The translations under genes and the position numbers were made by a program. A DNA stretch of 64,000 bases. It comes from Zygaena filipendulae (Eukaryota > Arthropoda > Insecta > Lepidoptera > Zygaenidae). Below the pieces are notes generated by a model. It was given only the letters and a program-made list of their open reading frames with translations, was not told where the DNA came from and made no database searches. The stretch spans positions 2,430,501 to 2,494,500 of the forward strand of contig OU015663.1 of assembly GCA_907165275.2 (NCBI GenBank). The letters are read 5' to 3'. This document shows positions 1 through 11,594 of the stretch, one piece after another. Numbering within the stretch: position 1 is the first letter of the stretch; each line of letters opens with the position of its first letter.

Positions 1-120
1 AAGGGCTTATTCAGTAAAGTTCGCGACCGAAGAGTTCCCCACCGAAGATTTGTCAATAGTATTTCTGCTACCGGTGTTCGGTTGGGCACCATATTTGGGC
101 CAGTATACTCTCCAGTAGTT
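1..120. repeat. Dispersed repeat fragment at window edge
   Basis: An inverted, diverged copy of this stretch is visible at about 16835-16958: both contain GTTCGCGACCGAAGAGTTC-like and TTTCTGCTACC-like blocks in the same order. It opens with GGGCTTATTCAGTAA, which resembles the terminal repeat of the MITEs at 35957 and 41004. The left end may lie outside the window. Confidence 0.55.
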
Positions 121-1450
121 TGCACATTATTGACACGGTGCAGGGTCGCTCACTGAGCCTGCTGGTCACTGATACTGTGTCGCCAACATATCCATCGGGC
201 AAAGAATGGCGACGGAAACCTCATCGGTCTGATTGACTTCTCTGTGATAGTTTCCTTTCAGAGGGTCGACTCTGCTTCGGCTCGCAAAATCACGAAACCG
301 CACCGCTTTTGCATCGGTAAATAAAATTATTAAAATTAATTTATTAAAAGCTAAATTAATAAAATTACTTAATTAATTAAGGAGTGTCGAATAGAAAGTC
401 CTTGTAACTCCTACTAGTTGCGTATCTTTAATTTTAAATATGGATTGTGTGAAATCATCCGGGAAGACCGTTCGAAAAAAGAATCGCGTACAAAAATACA
501 AAAAGAAAAAATATACCTAATCGATTTGAAAACCTTCTCTTTTTTATTGAGGTCGGGCGTTGACATGATTTATAAACGGAACAAGTATTCTTTTTTTTCT
601 CGTTCCGCAACAAAACACCTCGAAGATGGATCCTTTGAGTTTATTATGTATGGCTGTACAATTTATTATGCAGATAAGAATACATTACGCACGATCTTGA
701 CGGGGGCACCTTATGTGATGTAAATAGTAATGCTTCACCATAAAATGGCTTTCGACTGCGATGACGTGGTGCTGCACGAAACGATAAGCGGATCACATCG
801 ACTTTTCTCTTTGATAAGAACTATAAGAACCGTGATCCGTGTTGTGTTTTTTCGAAGATGCCTCGAAAATTTTCACTCCTTCGTATATTCGTACGTGGTC
901 TATGAAAGATATAGGTAGTTTGGACCTGATCTAGACTAGAGTGAATAGGCATTAAATTGACTCGTGTCGTATGTTTCGTAACATCGCTTTCGATTGGGTG
1001 AGACTATAAATAAATGTCTGAACAATGGGATTAAATTAAATTTATCAAACACAAAGTTATAAAATTGCCCTTAATGTTACTGACGTAATTCCCCAATTGT
1101 ATACTCTTCCACTGTTTGTATAATTTGTGACTTGTCTTAGTAACTACATATTATACGTATTTAAAAAAAAATCGTCCCATTGTCTTTACGACAACTGTGT
1201 TAAGTTATTATTTACGTAGTTACCTATCGCCAAGGGAGTGCGTTACCTTTTCCGCTCGATTGATAGTCCTAAGCTATTTTGTTTTAGAGCTTGGGACAAC
1301 ACCCGAGACCACAATTGTATACGTGACTGAGCGTGAGGCGTTCGCCTTACAGCGCGAGCTGATACGTGTCGTAAATAAAACAAGTGCGCTGCGAGTGGAG
1401 GACTCGGTAAACTGATGCAAATCTCTTTCTACTGCCGAAGAATACTAACT
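121..1450. other. Non-coding stretch, nothing recognised
   Basis: AT-rich sequence with a 101-codon open stretch at 418-723 that matches no family I know, has a non-ATG first codon and no splice context. I see no conserved protein, RNA gene or clear element here. Confidence 0.4.
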
Positions 1451-1650
1451 ATGACAGAAGCGACACTCTGCGTTCCCCGCCAAATTCTTGTGTACTCACG
1501 CACCGCCACTACGTAGTGGTAGGCCTAGAGGTGATAGCAGTGTAGGCTGTGGCTGCTGTGTGAGTGTTGGGTAATATCAATTTGAATTTAGAACTCGAAG
1601 GCGTGAGTCCTACGTCACACGCGCACACCGTGCACGTGTGCACACAAGCA
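1451..1650. repeat. Dispersed repeat, inverted copy at 24934-25125
   Basis: Blocks such as AGCGACACTCT, GGCCTAGAGGTGATAG, TTCAATTTGAATTT-like and TGCACGTGTGCAC recur in reverse complement and in the same order inside a PACS intron at 24934-25125. The two copies are clearly homologous but diverged. The class of element is not identified. Confidence 0.6.
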
Positions 1651-2250
1651 GGGCGTCTGTAGTAGTTGCGGGGAGTTAATAAGGTTCGCTTTTGAGGAGT
1701 GTCACGGGTGTGCTATAGAATAGAATAACATTGTATAACAATAGTGTAGTATTTTGTATATCTCGCATGACGATTGGTTTGAACAGACCCTGACAAGTTG
1801 TATCGGGACCATAAGGAAATAATATCCGATGAAATAGGTGGGTACGTTCGGAAAATAAATTGTAATGTCAATATGGTTTTATCGTTAACGTCGGGTCGAT
1901 ATCGGATGATATAAAGTTTATTTGATCTTTAGATATTTTACACTTAAGTACATTAATATTGTGTAATAATATATAAAACCTTTAAAGAAATACATTCAAT
2001 ATCGTAATGGGATGGAATATTAAATGTTAATTTTTGTTCGGGTCGTTACTTATAATACATAATTTAACGTACCTATGGCAAAAGTTGCACTCCACTGAAT
2101 ATAATGCACCACTGGTGATTATCGGTCGGTCAGATTAATTCTTTATTGTATACTAATTGAAAAAATTCATAAAACAACATGTAGGTAGAGGCGACGTTGT
2201 ACAGTAATCACTTCTGGATAAATTAAAAACTAGACAAGTTTTATTTAATT

Positions 2251-2431
2251 TCGGAGTTCCTGCGGGAATTCCGGGACAAAAAGTACCCTATGTCCTTCTC
2301 TGTACTCTTGACAATATGTGTGCAAAATTACATGATGATCGGTTGAGCCGTTAAGGCGTGAAAGCTTAACAGACAGACAAACAGACCGACAGACAGACAG
2401 AGTTACTTTCGCATTTTAGTATTAGTAGGGA
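2251..2431 (-). mobile_element. Helitron-like non-autonomous element, 3' truncated
   Basis: Read on the minus strand it starts TCCCTACTAATACTAAAATG, just after a host A (plus-strand T at 2432), and then carries the shared body seen in many copies in this window (CGTGAAAG, ATGATCGGTTGAGCC, GGGACAAAAAGTACCC). The hairpin and CTAG end of complete copies are missing. Confidence 0.6.
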
Positions 2432-2546
2432 TAAATCAGTAAAATAAAATAAAAAATATATATCACTAAGCAGTTACATATTTAATGTAAGATTTATAAT
2501 ATCTCATCGTCATTTAAACAGAAATGAAACGTGTAAAAAATCGAGG

Positions 2547-2663
2547 TCAATGGCGATACCACGCCAGCACGCTCTTCATCCTCTTGACCTTCCGCTGCAG
2601 CTGCAGCATCCCGAACAGCAGCGCCTCGGCCGTGGGCGGGCAGCCTGGCACGTAGATGTCCAC
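2547..2663 (-). CDS. NDUFS7: NDUFS7-like terminal exon
   Basis: Encodes the last 38 residues, from [19 protein letters not shown] to the C-terminal LAWYRH, then TGA at 2547-2549. The acceptor is TGATTGCAG on the minus strand, phase 0. The Cys of PGCPPTAE is the fourth N2 cluster ligand in this family. The C-terminal WYR matches other animal NDUFS7 ends. Confidence 0.93.
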   Translation of the reverse strand: MDIYVPGCPPTAEALLFGMLQLQRKVKRMKSVLAWYRH

Positions 2664-5600
2664 CTGCAATCACACTTCCAGCCTTGCAATTGAATTTTTA
2701 CAATCCTTTAGGCAATTATAAAGCCCGAAATAAAAATGTCCACTTCCCTAAACGTTTCCTAAAATGTCCACACTTTTAATCATATAACTTACTAGCTGGT
2801 CCCTCCGCACTTTCACCCGTGTCAATTTTGGAATCCTCTTTGAAATTCTTTGTACCGAGATGAACAGTAAGTGTTCTATGGATCCTATGGATTTAATTGT
2901 ATTATTTACCTGGGGCCGTATTTTTGGAACCGCGAATGCTCATACATTTTTTAAGCATTCACATGCGAATTTTGCGATTCCGTGCGCGAAAAGTTATTCG
3001 AGCGATTCAAAAATTCGGCATCTGGTCCCCTGAGGTTTCACTTGAAAGAATTTCGGTATTATTATATGTATATCAGGATCAAAGTGTCCTATGTTACTCA
3101 AGGATACCGTAGCTACCTACCGTTAAAAGAAATTTTCTAATCGTTTGAGTCGTACTAGAAGTTTTTCCATACATTCGAACTTACACCTCTTCATAATATA
3201 GAAAACAATACTTTGTACTGGCATGATCACTAAATAAAAGGTGTACATTACAAATAAGAGAAACTTTTTTTTATTAAATTGACCTACAGCCTATGTGCAA
3301 AATAAACATTTGATTCCTTATCATTTTCCTTCCCACCAGTCCATGCATAAATCGGACACAGATAATCCCTAAATTGCTTCCCTAAAGTGGCTGGCGAAAA
3401 ATTTTAAACACAAATAATAATTAATATATATTTTTTATATATATTTTTTTATATATATTTATTTTTATATAATCAAAGTAATCAAACCCACGTCATTTGC
3501 AAATGAAACAGTTGTAAGAGAATAGCTAAATCAAATTGACGATTAAGTGAGCATATAGATAATAATTACTATTGTTTTGACCTTGTTTCATTTTTATGAC
3601 TGTTAAAATTAAATTGCTCCCAAGGTTAGTTCTTAATCCGCCTGTTGGTCAGCTATTAGCCTGACGAATTAAAAAAACGTAAACAATTTAAACACAGCGC
3701 CTAATTTGCGTTTTGATCTCTATTTTTAACCATCAGAATAACAAAGATGCAATTAATGGGATGCAGGATTTTATAATTTCTAGCGTGGTGTTTGAAAGAG
3801 CGCTGGTATTACTGTCATTAGAGAAACAGACAGACTTACAGAAATTGTAAACAAAAACTGCTTTCAGTTTTACTTGTGAGATTAAGACCTGATTTGTTTT
3901 TTACCTATATCTTCAACGCATAGCAGCATAATGCTAATAAATCAATGCAGAGAGCATTGTTTGTGCGGCTTCTTCTCTCCAGCTAGAAAGCTATGAAGGT
4001 CTGATATTTTATGGCTGCTGTCATAAATATTATAATTTTGTTGAGGTCAAAAAGAGTGATATACATATACGTGTAAGGGCCAACTTTGAATAAAATTATT
4101 TGGTAAAATGGTGACACCATCATCACTTACCGGCACGACTCTGTCGCAGCCGCGGCAAGTGGAATACGTGTAGTGGTAGTAGCCGCCGCCGATCGCGCAG
4201 CTGCCCATGGCGACCACGAACCTCGGCTCGGGCATCAGGTCGTACGTTTTGCGGAAGATGGGCGCCATCTTGTTGGTCAAGGTGCCGGCCACGATTATGA
4301 CGTCGGTCTGTCGCGGGGTGCCTCGGAACACCATGCCGAAGCGGTCCATGTCGTATCTGAAAAATGGAAATATGTATTTGCGCATCTCTGTCTGAGAGTC
4401 AATTTAGCTCCCGAAAAACACATAAACAAAATTTTAACAAAAAAATTAAAACCGATTTCCAAAAACACAAAACAAAAAAGCTAAAAATAAAAAGCTAAAA
4501 ATTACAAAATACCGATTTAATGCAAAAGACAAAAACACACGTAACATTATTATTGGTTTGTGCTACCACTGAACGGTTTGAATTCGGTGACAAGCCCGCT
4601 GGTGTCTGCCCACTTGGGTTGTTCTGCTCAAGAAGACTGGTGGCGGGAGTCGACTTAGCCCATCTCCATATTTGGCTTGTCACCGACTTCATACCGTTCA
4701 GAGGTAGCACAAACCAATAATAATGTTACGTGTGTTTTTGTCTTTTGCATTAAATCGGTATTTTGTAATTTTTAGCTTTTTATTTTTAGCTTTTTTATTT
4801 TGTGTTTTTGGAAGTCTGTTTTAATTTTTTTGTTAAAATTTTGTTTATTTCTCGCTTTTAAGTGACTTAGTTCGTAATTTCTCTAAGTTACAATAGCCTA
4901 ATGTCAACTGCTCATCACCTTTTACAATATATTGCTTTTCCCGATGAAGGGACGTTAATTGTTGAGGAGTTCTCTTGGTACTTCACCATCAGTTCCACTT
5001 CACCATATACATTGTAACGAACATAAATTGCTTAGAAACCAGATTAAAGTTAACGAATCAGAATCTGTGAAATACCTATTATTTAGGAGTTCCGATGCCC
5101 ATCTGTGGTCTTCATCATCAGTTCCACTTCTTCAAATTTTGCTTTTCGAAAGCAAATAAACGATTTACTATAAAAAATATAAAAATCGCTATAGGTGTTC
5201 CCATAATTTTTTAAGAGTTCCCTCGATTTCTCCAAGATCCCATCATCAGACCCTGACATGGTGACAATGGGACCAATTTGGAAGTATTTCCTTCCAAACA
5301 AAAAACCAATTTTCGAAATCGCTCCAATCGGAACCCGTGAAATACGTATTATTGTTGAGTAGTTCCGATGACCATCTGTGGTCTTCATCATCAGTTCCAC
5401 TTCTCTTGGTGGCAATGGGACCTAATTGGGAGTAAACCCTTTCAAACAAAAAAAGAATTTTCGAAATCGGTCCAACCGTCTTCGAGTAATCGGTGAACAT
5501 ACATAAAAAAAAAAAAAACATACATACAATCGAACATAGAACCTCCTCCTTTTTGGAAGTCGGTTAAAAAACTACACCGCTACTTCATTGACAATATACC

Positions 5601-8600
5601 CTTGTTGTTCGCCAGATATACCTTTGTTGCTTGATGCGAGTATTCTAGTCTCGATATGCGTGGGACCCATACAGAGGTGTGGTGCGGTTTACTGTTTTGC
5701 GTCAGCGAAACTCGACCTCTGGGCATGTTTAAAGCCATACCTACATCTAGATATTTTATGCTGTCCGGCCAGTCGCGTCTGAAAGTCAAAACTCTAAACT
5801 CTGCCGATTGTTCAGATGCATAGTGTCGTCAATCTGACAACATTCAGAGAGAGTGAGGCCCCTTGGTGGCCATTTGTATCCATAAAGCTGATTTTTATCC
5901 TCGGATAACTTAGGTCTTAGGTATGCATTGAATATGAAATGATTTTTGCATAAAAAATTAAAATATCTTCTGAGTATAAATGCTAGATTCTGGAAAATAA
6001 ATATAAATTCCTTTTCAAGTAGCCGTTTCAGATCCCAGACGTAATAAACTAGAATAAATATAAAAAAATTGTTTAAGAATTCGACGTACGTATCCATCGA
6101 TTGCACAAAAGGTAACATGATTCGTTGGAGCATGAGTTGTAACCGCTGGGTTTCTTGTTACCGATAGCGATCCTTTATGTATCAGTAACGCGGTCAAAAA
6201 CTTCGCTTTGGAATAAATGGTTACTTACAGATTGTAAATAAATCAAATCGACAACGACAGTCTGCATCGGTAACAAATGGTAATGAATCATTGACTCCGA
6301 CACGACATTCCTCTTTGGCTTTGCGTCGAACGTTGGCTTTACAATGGATGCTGGAGTCTACTTTAAGTACCTATCTAGTGGTGCAGTGGTTAGTGAACCT
6401 GCCTGCTGCGCCGGATGTCACGGGTTTGAGCCTCGCATTAAGGTGTGATGAATAGTCAGCAACATATAATTATATGTAAACACTTTTGACAGTTATTGTA
6501 TCTTATTACACTAGTAATAAGTTCAAAAACTGACAAAACTGTTTACATATGGCTGCTGCTGGCTTAACATATTTTTGTTTACGTTGAGTCAGGATGTTTA
6601 ATATGTATCATAAGTACCTACTACCTAGGTATTAAAAATATTAATATATAAGCAATATACGTAGGTATATCAGTTGTCCACGTCCATTGTACAAGCTCTG
6701 CTTAGGGAGGCGCTGTGTTAAAATGTTCAAGCATTGTTATTATCAATGAAACAATCATAGATCTTTCTTGCAAATTCGTCAGAGTAGATGACAGATGTAC
6801 GTTATAATTGGGACGAGGTTTCTCTAAATCTCGACTGTCGGATTTGTTCGTCAACCGAAGTTCCGAATTAACACAATATTATGTTCTCGAACGAAAGTAG
6901 ACCCCCTTGGGCGTGTGAACGAAAGTGACGCAACCGTTGAAATAACATCAGTGTCACGATCCGTGTGTAAAGTTCAACCGTCTCTAAACGCTCCGAATTT
7001 AATGTTTTCATATCTTTCACAAACGAGCGAATTATACAATTTGCCTACAACATATAGGTACATACCATGGTACAACACTACTGTGACTACCTTAGAATCG
7101 TGCAAGAGCTATAAAAAACGTTTTTGGAATATCTATTTGTGTGTTTGTATGATAATATATGTACACAAAAGTCTGTTGCTTACTTTAAAATTCAGAGATA
7201 TATTTATTTTACTGAAATAAAATTTATTTGTTACATAAATCCATATTTTAAAATTAAAGCAAGTACTGTAAACGCAACACTGGCAGGCTGTACGCTTATC
7301 CTGCAGAAAATCTAAGTTGTTTTTTAGAAGTTATGCCATATTATTTTATAGAAATATGGTAGGTCCGTTTTTATGTAAATTCTACTCAAGAAGCGGTCAC
7401 ATCTCAAAATATTGTGTCTAGCTCATTGCGCTTGAAAATGACGAAGATGAACTAACACTTTAGAGCTTAACGAGTTTGAGTAGCATTTATTGATACTGGT
7501 CTAATGCTATAAAATGAAAAACATTTTGTTCCTGATTTAAAATTTAAAAATAAAAATGAAGTTAATATTTTTGCCGTTGGATTTTCTATTCAACATCGCC
7601 TCGCATCGCATCTATTATGTTAACTGTATGTACCTACCTACCGCCAGCAATTTGTGTCAGCGCTGAAAATTCCATTTTTATGAGGCTTTATGTAAATGCG
7701 GGTAACGTTCTACCTCGGCGCTGCATAATGCATCATCTCCAAGGCGCAACACGCCAGCCCGAAGGTGAGGGGCCACAACGAGTTCTTGCGCCCCCAGTTC
7801 AGTATGTCGTCCGCACGGGCTACCACCCAATCTCCAGTTGACTGAAATTGACATTAGATTTACATTTATATTATATCTGATCATCGAGATTTCCGAAGTG
7901 AAACTATCTAAGTGATTTGTTCTTAATCCTTACTATCATAAATGTGAAAGTGAGTCTGTTTGTTTGTTACGATTTCACGCTTTAACCGCTCTACCGATCA
8001 TCATGGAATTTTGCCTTAACGTTGTCAGGAGTCCAGAGAAGGACATAGGGTACTTTTTATCCCGGAATTCCCGCGGAAACTCCGAAGTTGACGCGGATAA
8101 TATTTTTGATTTGTAATCACATATTTTTATATCTGTGCTTATATAATCAGAACATATTAAGTAAAACCCATGCGCAATTTTTTTTTTTTGTTGACCGGTG
8201 TTATAAATGCGAAAATGAGTTGTTGCTCGCTCTCAGGCCTTAACTGCTCAACTGATCATGAGGAATTTTCACTTATACACTTTGTCAGGAGCTTAGTAAA
8301 GGACATAGGTTACTTTTATCGCGGAATTACCGAGGGAACTCCGAAATTGACGCGGATGAAACCGCTAGTGAGTAATAAGTTCTATAAACCCAACTACTTT
8401 GAGCACAATACTCGTACCAACTGTGCTCGTAACAACTTAGCTCAGTGAACCCGTTCTCTAGTCATAGATTTTAATTGAGTTACCATAAATATGAATGAAA
8501 TCATGGCACATTTGGTTTAATGCATTTTAACGGACCTACTTGCTTTATCTACTTTACTTATGTGCTCAGGACATCTTCGTAGTTTGGAGCTATTCTTATA

Positions 8601-11594
8601 TTATGGCGTTCTTTTTTATCCCCTTATAATTTTGTAGTAAGAACGTGGATTCCAAAATCGAAGGCTAATAACGGATATACAAACTATATCCTATGCAAAA
8701 TGCAAAATGTGAGTCTATTTGTATGTTTTTAATGCATTCACACTCAACCGATCATCGCGAAATTTGTTTACACGTTTGTCAGGACTCAGGGATAACTTTT
8801 CGTCGTCGCAAGGACATTGGGCAATTTTTATCCTGGAATATGTCGTTTCTGGTCTACGTCACGAGTGCCTTCCACATGAAGTGTCTATTTTTTTGTTTTT
8901 TTAACTTTAGTATTGTCGGGTCTATGTCTTTCCATTTTCCGCTCTACACAAAGCCTTGCTGACATGGTCGGCGCTCTCAGCAGTACCTAGGTACCTATTT
9001 CGATTCTTAATTGGCAATTTGACGCGAGAAATGTGCCTTTAGTTAAAGTCAAAATGATTCTTGAACGTGAGTGTTTTAGCTATGTACTTCTATATCGTGC
9101 CAAACCTTAGTTTCATAAAATTTTATACAACGTGTTAATGAATTAACTGAAAACTAGAAAGTAGTTTGGTCAGAATCAACTAGCAAATCGATCGCACTAT
9201 GTTTTATTATAGGTTATATTTTTTCATTTTTATTAGCCCATGTCTAAATTATTTACGATACAATATTTGGCGCGTACACCGCCCGCAGCAAAAAAATTTG
9301 AACCGCAAGGCGCGGGCGCAGCGCTTGGAATTTCGTAGATAGGTCACCTTCAAACTAATGTTGAATAACTTTTGAAGTATAAATTTTTTCGACATAAAAT
9401 ATATTTTAATCATATTATTATTTTTTTAAATGGGGTGTATCAGGTTTTCAGTTAATTCATTAACACGTTGTATAATGCCTCCAATGAAATTTGATGAAAT
9501 GGTTAAAGGGTTTTCTGTTAGTTAAAGACCTGTTAAAACAGCAATTATTAAATCATATTTCCATTTTTAATGTATACTGTGTAGAAAGCTAGTAAGCTTT
9601 CCCCACAGCTTCGCCCGCGTGGATTTGGGAAAAAGTACTCATTCTAGAGCATATTCTATGTCTGTGCTAATTTTAGTTCCAAATCCATTAGCCATTTGCA
9701 TTTGAGTAATAAACATTAAAACAACTTATTATTTTTCCTTGTTCAAAATAAGAAAAAGGTTTTTCTCATATCATTTTTATCATACACTAGATGTAAAATT
9801 GTACACTGATCACCCTGATAAAGGTAGCCTAATTTACTTCTCATAATAAATCTACTAGTGAAAGTCCCATTAAAATCAATTCAGCTTTTCGAAGATTAAC
9901 CGGAACAAACAGAAGACAGACGTATTACGCATTTTTTTGTAAAAAAAAACTGTTATTACAGTTGATATGTACAGTTGAGACGAATTTGAATGAATTGTCC
10001 AAGGCGATGTTTGTTGACTCAACAAATGATACACGAGCATTCGTGGAATCCAATGAATTTGAAACGGCGGCGGCGCGGCTGCGTCATTTTTGTGCATAGC
10101 CGGACGTTCTTAGCATTCCTTCTTACGAGTTGCTTTTCTTCTAACATCACGATAAACAAGTGGTGGCCTAAGAAGGTATGTGCCGTATTAGATCATAGAA
10201 GAGATTAGAATTATTCTGAACCTTTACTGAAATACTGTGTAAATGAATGCATTTTTCTGTATCTACGTTGGTACTACATTATATTTTTTACTTGCGTTCC
10301 TATTATAACTTCACGTTTGAACCCTCGTCACTTGAATGTTGTAGCTATGACAAAAATCCTTGCAAAATTGTTTTGAATCTTTGCATACCTACTTTTAGGT
10401 TTTATTAATTCGAATTGTTTTATTTGTAACTATAGCTGTTCTCCGCGGTTTCACCCACATTAATTTCAGGGATCCTCCGGAAATCCCTGGATAAAAAGTA
10501 TCCTATTTCCTTTCTTGTACCCCTGACAACGTGTAGGTATGCAAAATTTCATTAAGTTTCACCTTTGAATTTGGGAGTTCCTGTAGGAATTACAGGATAA
10601 AAAATACCCTATGTCCTTTTCTGTAACCCTGAAAACGTGTATGCAAAATTTCATGATGATCGAGTGAGCCATTAAGGTTCGGGGATTAGAGGAGACGAAA
10701 AATAAAAGTGCTAATCCTACTAATATTATAAACGCGAAAGTTTGTAAGTATGTATGGATGGATGGATGTTTGTTACTCTTTCACGCAAAAACTACTGGAT
10801 GGATTTAAATGAAACTTTACAATAATATAGTCTATACATCAGATTAACACGTAGGGTACTTTTTATCCCGGAATTCCCGCGGGAACTATGAAATTAACGC
10901 TGGTGAAATCGCGGGGCACAACTAGTAAAACTATAAATAGTAAAGTTGAAAGAAAAACCTACTATATCGGTTCAAACTACCAAACAAAAAAATATTTCAA
11001 TCTATGCACATGCTGTAGATATAACTTAGCGAGCTATTTTTTCAGAATGAAGTGAAAAGCGCACGTTGAACATACATTATTCTTTAGTGCATTTTGCTTT
11101 GGTGCATTCATTCCGTTTTATTTGTAGTCAGTTCAGTACACAAATGGAAACATTTGCTCTAAAGCATTGTTGTGTACGCTTAAAGTTGCTATACCTGTTT
11201 TGAATGCTATATAAAAAAACCATTATGCATATTTTAGCTTTGCGAAAATCGTAATTAACATTCCTTTCCATTTACTCGATAGATGTAGATTCAAATATGC
11301 AAAATCAGAAACGTTTGGATTTTGTTACCGAATGTTTTTATTTTTAAAATTACCTGCCCGGGATAGTGGAATGGTGAATATCTCCTGGTCTCCCCAAAAC
11401 TATACGATTTGTGCCCGTGCAAAGGCACGTACACTGGTTTTCCTTTAGCATCGCTGCTGGCTTGTCTTTTTCCTTTCGACTCGTCATGTAGCGCGCCAGC
11501 GGAGACTTTACTACTCGCTATGTAACATATACTGTTCTTCGGACTGTCGTCGTGTCCGTGAAAAGTGAGGTTTTTGAAACCTTGGATATGATTT
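2547..11594 (-). CDS. NDUFS7: NDUFS7/PSST-like complex I subunit, four exons visible, 5' exon missing
   Basis: Family role: the PSST/20-kDa subunit carries iron-sulphur cluster N2, the last electron carrier before ubiquinone in mitochondrial complex I, in the matrix arm. The exons join in phase (11354-11594, 7714-7841, 4131-4356, 2547-2663), giving 237 visible residues. The N2 ligands are all present: the tandem Cys pair in [11 protein letters not shown], Cys in MGSCAIGGG, and Cys in [10 protein letters not shown]. The [11 protein letters not shown] block with its conserved Arg is intact. Oddities: the usual MGSCANGGG has Ile for Asn, YSVVRGC reads YSTCRGC, and the N-terminal exon is long and unfamiliar. 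Introns rule out a retrocopy. I infer a diverged paralogue comparable to fly ND-20L, possibly nested antisense in PACS intron 1. The start codon exon was not found. Confidence 0.88.
2664..4130 (-). other. NDUFS7-like intron 3
   Basis: AT-rich intron bounded by GTAAGTGATG donor (minus strand, next to 4131) and TGATTGCAG acceptor. A run of TATATATTTTTT units sits at about 3424-3470. I see no gene inside it. Confidence 0.7.
4131..4356 (-). CDS. NDUFS7: NDUFS7-like exon with third N2 cysteine
   Basis: Codes for 75 residues plus the last base of a split Arg codon: [19 protein letters not shown] through [30 protein letters not shown] and CRGCDRVVP. The acceptor is TTTTTCAG and the donor GTAAGTGATG. 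The Asn after SCA in other species is Ile here. A 427-bp fold-back repeat ends 66 bp upstream of this exon in the direction of transcription. Confidence 0.95.
4422..4848. repeat. Fold-back element, two 175-bp arms
   Basis: The left arm (4422-4596) and right arm (4674-4848) are reverse complements with only a few mismatches and surround a 77-bp loop. Outer blocks are AAACAAAATTTTAAC and its complement; inner blocks are GGTGACAAGCC and GGCTTGTCACC. It has no coding capacity. It lies inside the NDUFS7-like transcription unit, 66 bp from an exon, so the pre-mRNA could form a very long duplex there. Confidence 0.85.
4960..5570. repeat. Local repeat cluster
   Basis: The block CATCTGTGGTCTTCATCATC followed by AGTTCCACTTC occurs near 5100 and again near 5372, with a partial copy near 4985. 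The cluster ends with TTTTTGGAAGTCGGTTAAA at about 5551, a tail that recurs near 37632 in the same orientation. It resembles a degraded interspersed element with internal duplication. The open frame on the minus strand through the units is a by-product. Confidence 0.5.
6374..6445 (+). mobile_element. tRNA-derived SINE head
   Basis: GTGGTGCAGTGGTTAGTGAA resembles a polymerase III A box and CGGGTTTGAGCC a diverged B box about 40 bp later, the layout of a tRNA-derived SINE. It is not a functional tRNA: no cloverleaf with a proper acceptor stem can be drawn. The 3' limit is unclear. Confidence 0.5.
6468..6553. repeat. Hairpin-forming inverted repeat
   Basis: ATATGTAAACACTTTTGACAG and CTGACAAAACTGTTTACATAT are inverted copies; between them CTTATTAC and GTAATAAG form an inner stem. 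It follows the SINE head directly and may be a separate fold-back insertion. Confidence 0.5.
7714..7841 (-). CDS. NDUFS7: NDUFS7-like exon with tandem N2 cysteines
   Basis: Codes for 42 residues plus two bases of a split Arg codon: [20 protein letters not shown], then [20 protein letters not shown] and AP. Acceptor AATTTCAG at 7842-7849, donor GTAGAACG. The adjacent cysteines in LACCALEM are two of the four N2 ligands. Most animal proteins have MHMAAPR where this copy has MHYAAPR. Confidence 0.95.
7927..8098 (+). mobile_element. Helitron-like element, 3' truncated
   Basis: Begins TCCTTACTATCATAAATGTG after a host A and continues with the shared body (TTTCACGCTTTAACCGCTC, GGACATAGGGTACTTTTTAT, AATTCCCGCGGAAACTCC). 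It stops before the hairpin and CTAG. Confidence 0.6.
8199..8367 (+). mobile_element. Helitron-like element, 5' worn
   Basis: Same family and orientation as the copy just upstream. The end reads GCGGATGAAACCGCTAG followed by a host T at 8368, so the CTAG terminus is preserved. A more degraded relative covers about 8690-8860. Confidence 0.6.
9123..9475. mobile_element. MITE copy 1, terminal repeats of about 27 bp
   Basis: Terminal inverted repeats TTATACAACGTGTTAATGAA and TTCATTAACACGTTGTATAA enclose about 300 bp with no coding capacity. A second copy with the same ends and similar interior (GGCGCGTAC, CGCCCGCAGCAAAAAAAT) lies at 27046-27401. The target-site rule is not clear from two copies. 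Confidence 0.8.
10430..10675 (-). mobile_element. Helitron-like element, degraded and internally duplicated
   Basis: Carries GCTGTTCTCCGCGGTTTCAC and then two copies of the module ending in CCCTGACAACGTG or CCCTGAAAACGTG with CAAAATTTCAT. The CTAG end is mutated to TATAG. Its far end runs close to the next element. Confidence 0.55.
10715..10926 (+). mobile_element. Helitron-like element, both ends intact
   Basis: Starts TCCTACTAATATTATAAACG right after a host A (10714) and ends GGGGCACAACTAG right before a host T (10927). TC at the 5' end, CTAG at the 3' end, GC-rich hairpin sequence a few bases inside the 3' end and insertion between A and T without target duplication are the marks of Helitrons. 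There is no helicase gene, so it is non-autonomous. Confidence 0.75.
11354..11594 (-). CDS. NDUFS7: NDUFS7-like N-terminal region exon
   Basis: Codes for 80 residues after the last base of a split codon, beginning [20 protein letters not shown] and ending [11 protein letters not shown]. It joins in phase 0 to the [12 protein letters not shown] exon. Acceptor TTTTTTCAG, donor CAG|GTAATT. It contains no Met, so a further 5' exon with the start and presumably the mitochondrial presequence must exist. The sequence is Lys/Ser-rich and unlike N-termini I know in this family. Membership rests on splice phase and position. Confidence 0.7.

Larger units (their letters stand above)
4357..7713 (-). other. 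NDUFS7-like intron 2
   Basis: A 3.4-kb intron with GTAGAACG donor and TTTTTCAG acceptor. It holds the fold-back repeat 4422-4848, a short local repeat cluster at 4960-5570, a tRNA-type SINE at about 6374 and a hairpin at 6468-6553. No protein-coding exon was recognised in it. Confidence 0.7.
7842..11353 (-). other. NDUFS7-like intron 1 (visible)
   Basis: A 3.5-kb intron with GTAATTTTAA donor and TTTCAG acceptor. It holds Helitron-like elements at 7927-8098, 8199-8367, 10430-10675 and 10715-10926 and a MITE at 9123-9475. No conserved exon was seen. Confidence 0.7.

Noticed and set aside
418..723. 101-codon plus-strand frame near the window start
   Set aside because: Starts with a non-ATG codon, matches no known family, no splice or UTR context; chance frame is the simplest reading.
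4173..4484. Plus-strand frames over 4173-4484
   Set aside because: Shadows of the NDUFS7-like exon on the opposite strand.
5083..5521. Minus-strand frames of 91-110 codons
   Set aside because: They run through locally duplicated repeat units and show the repeated peptide [12 protein letters not shown]; no gene.
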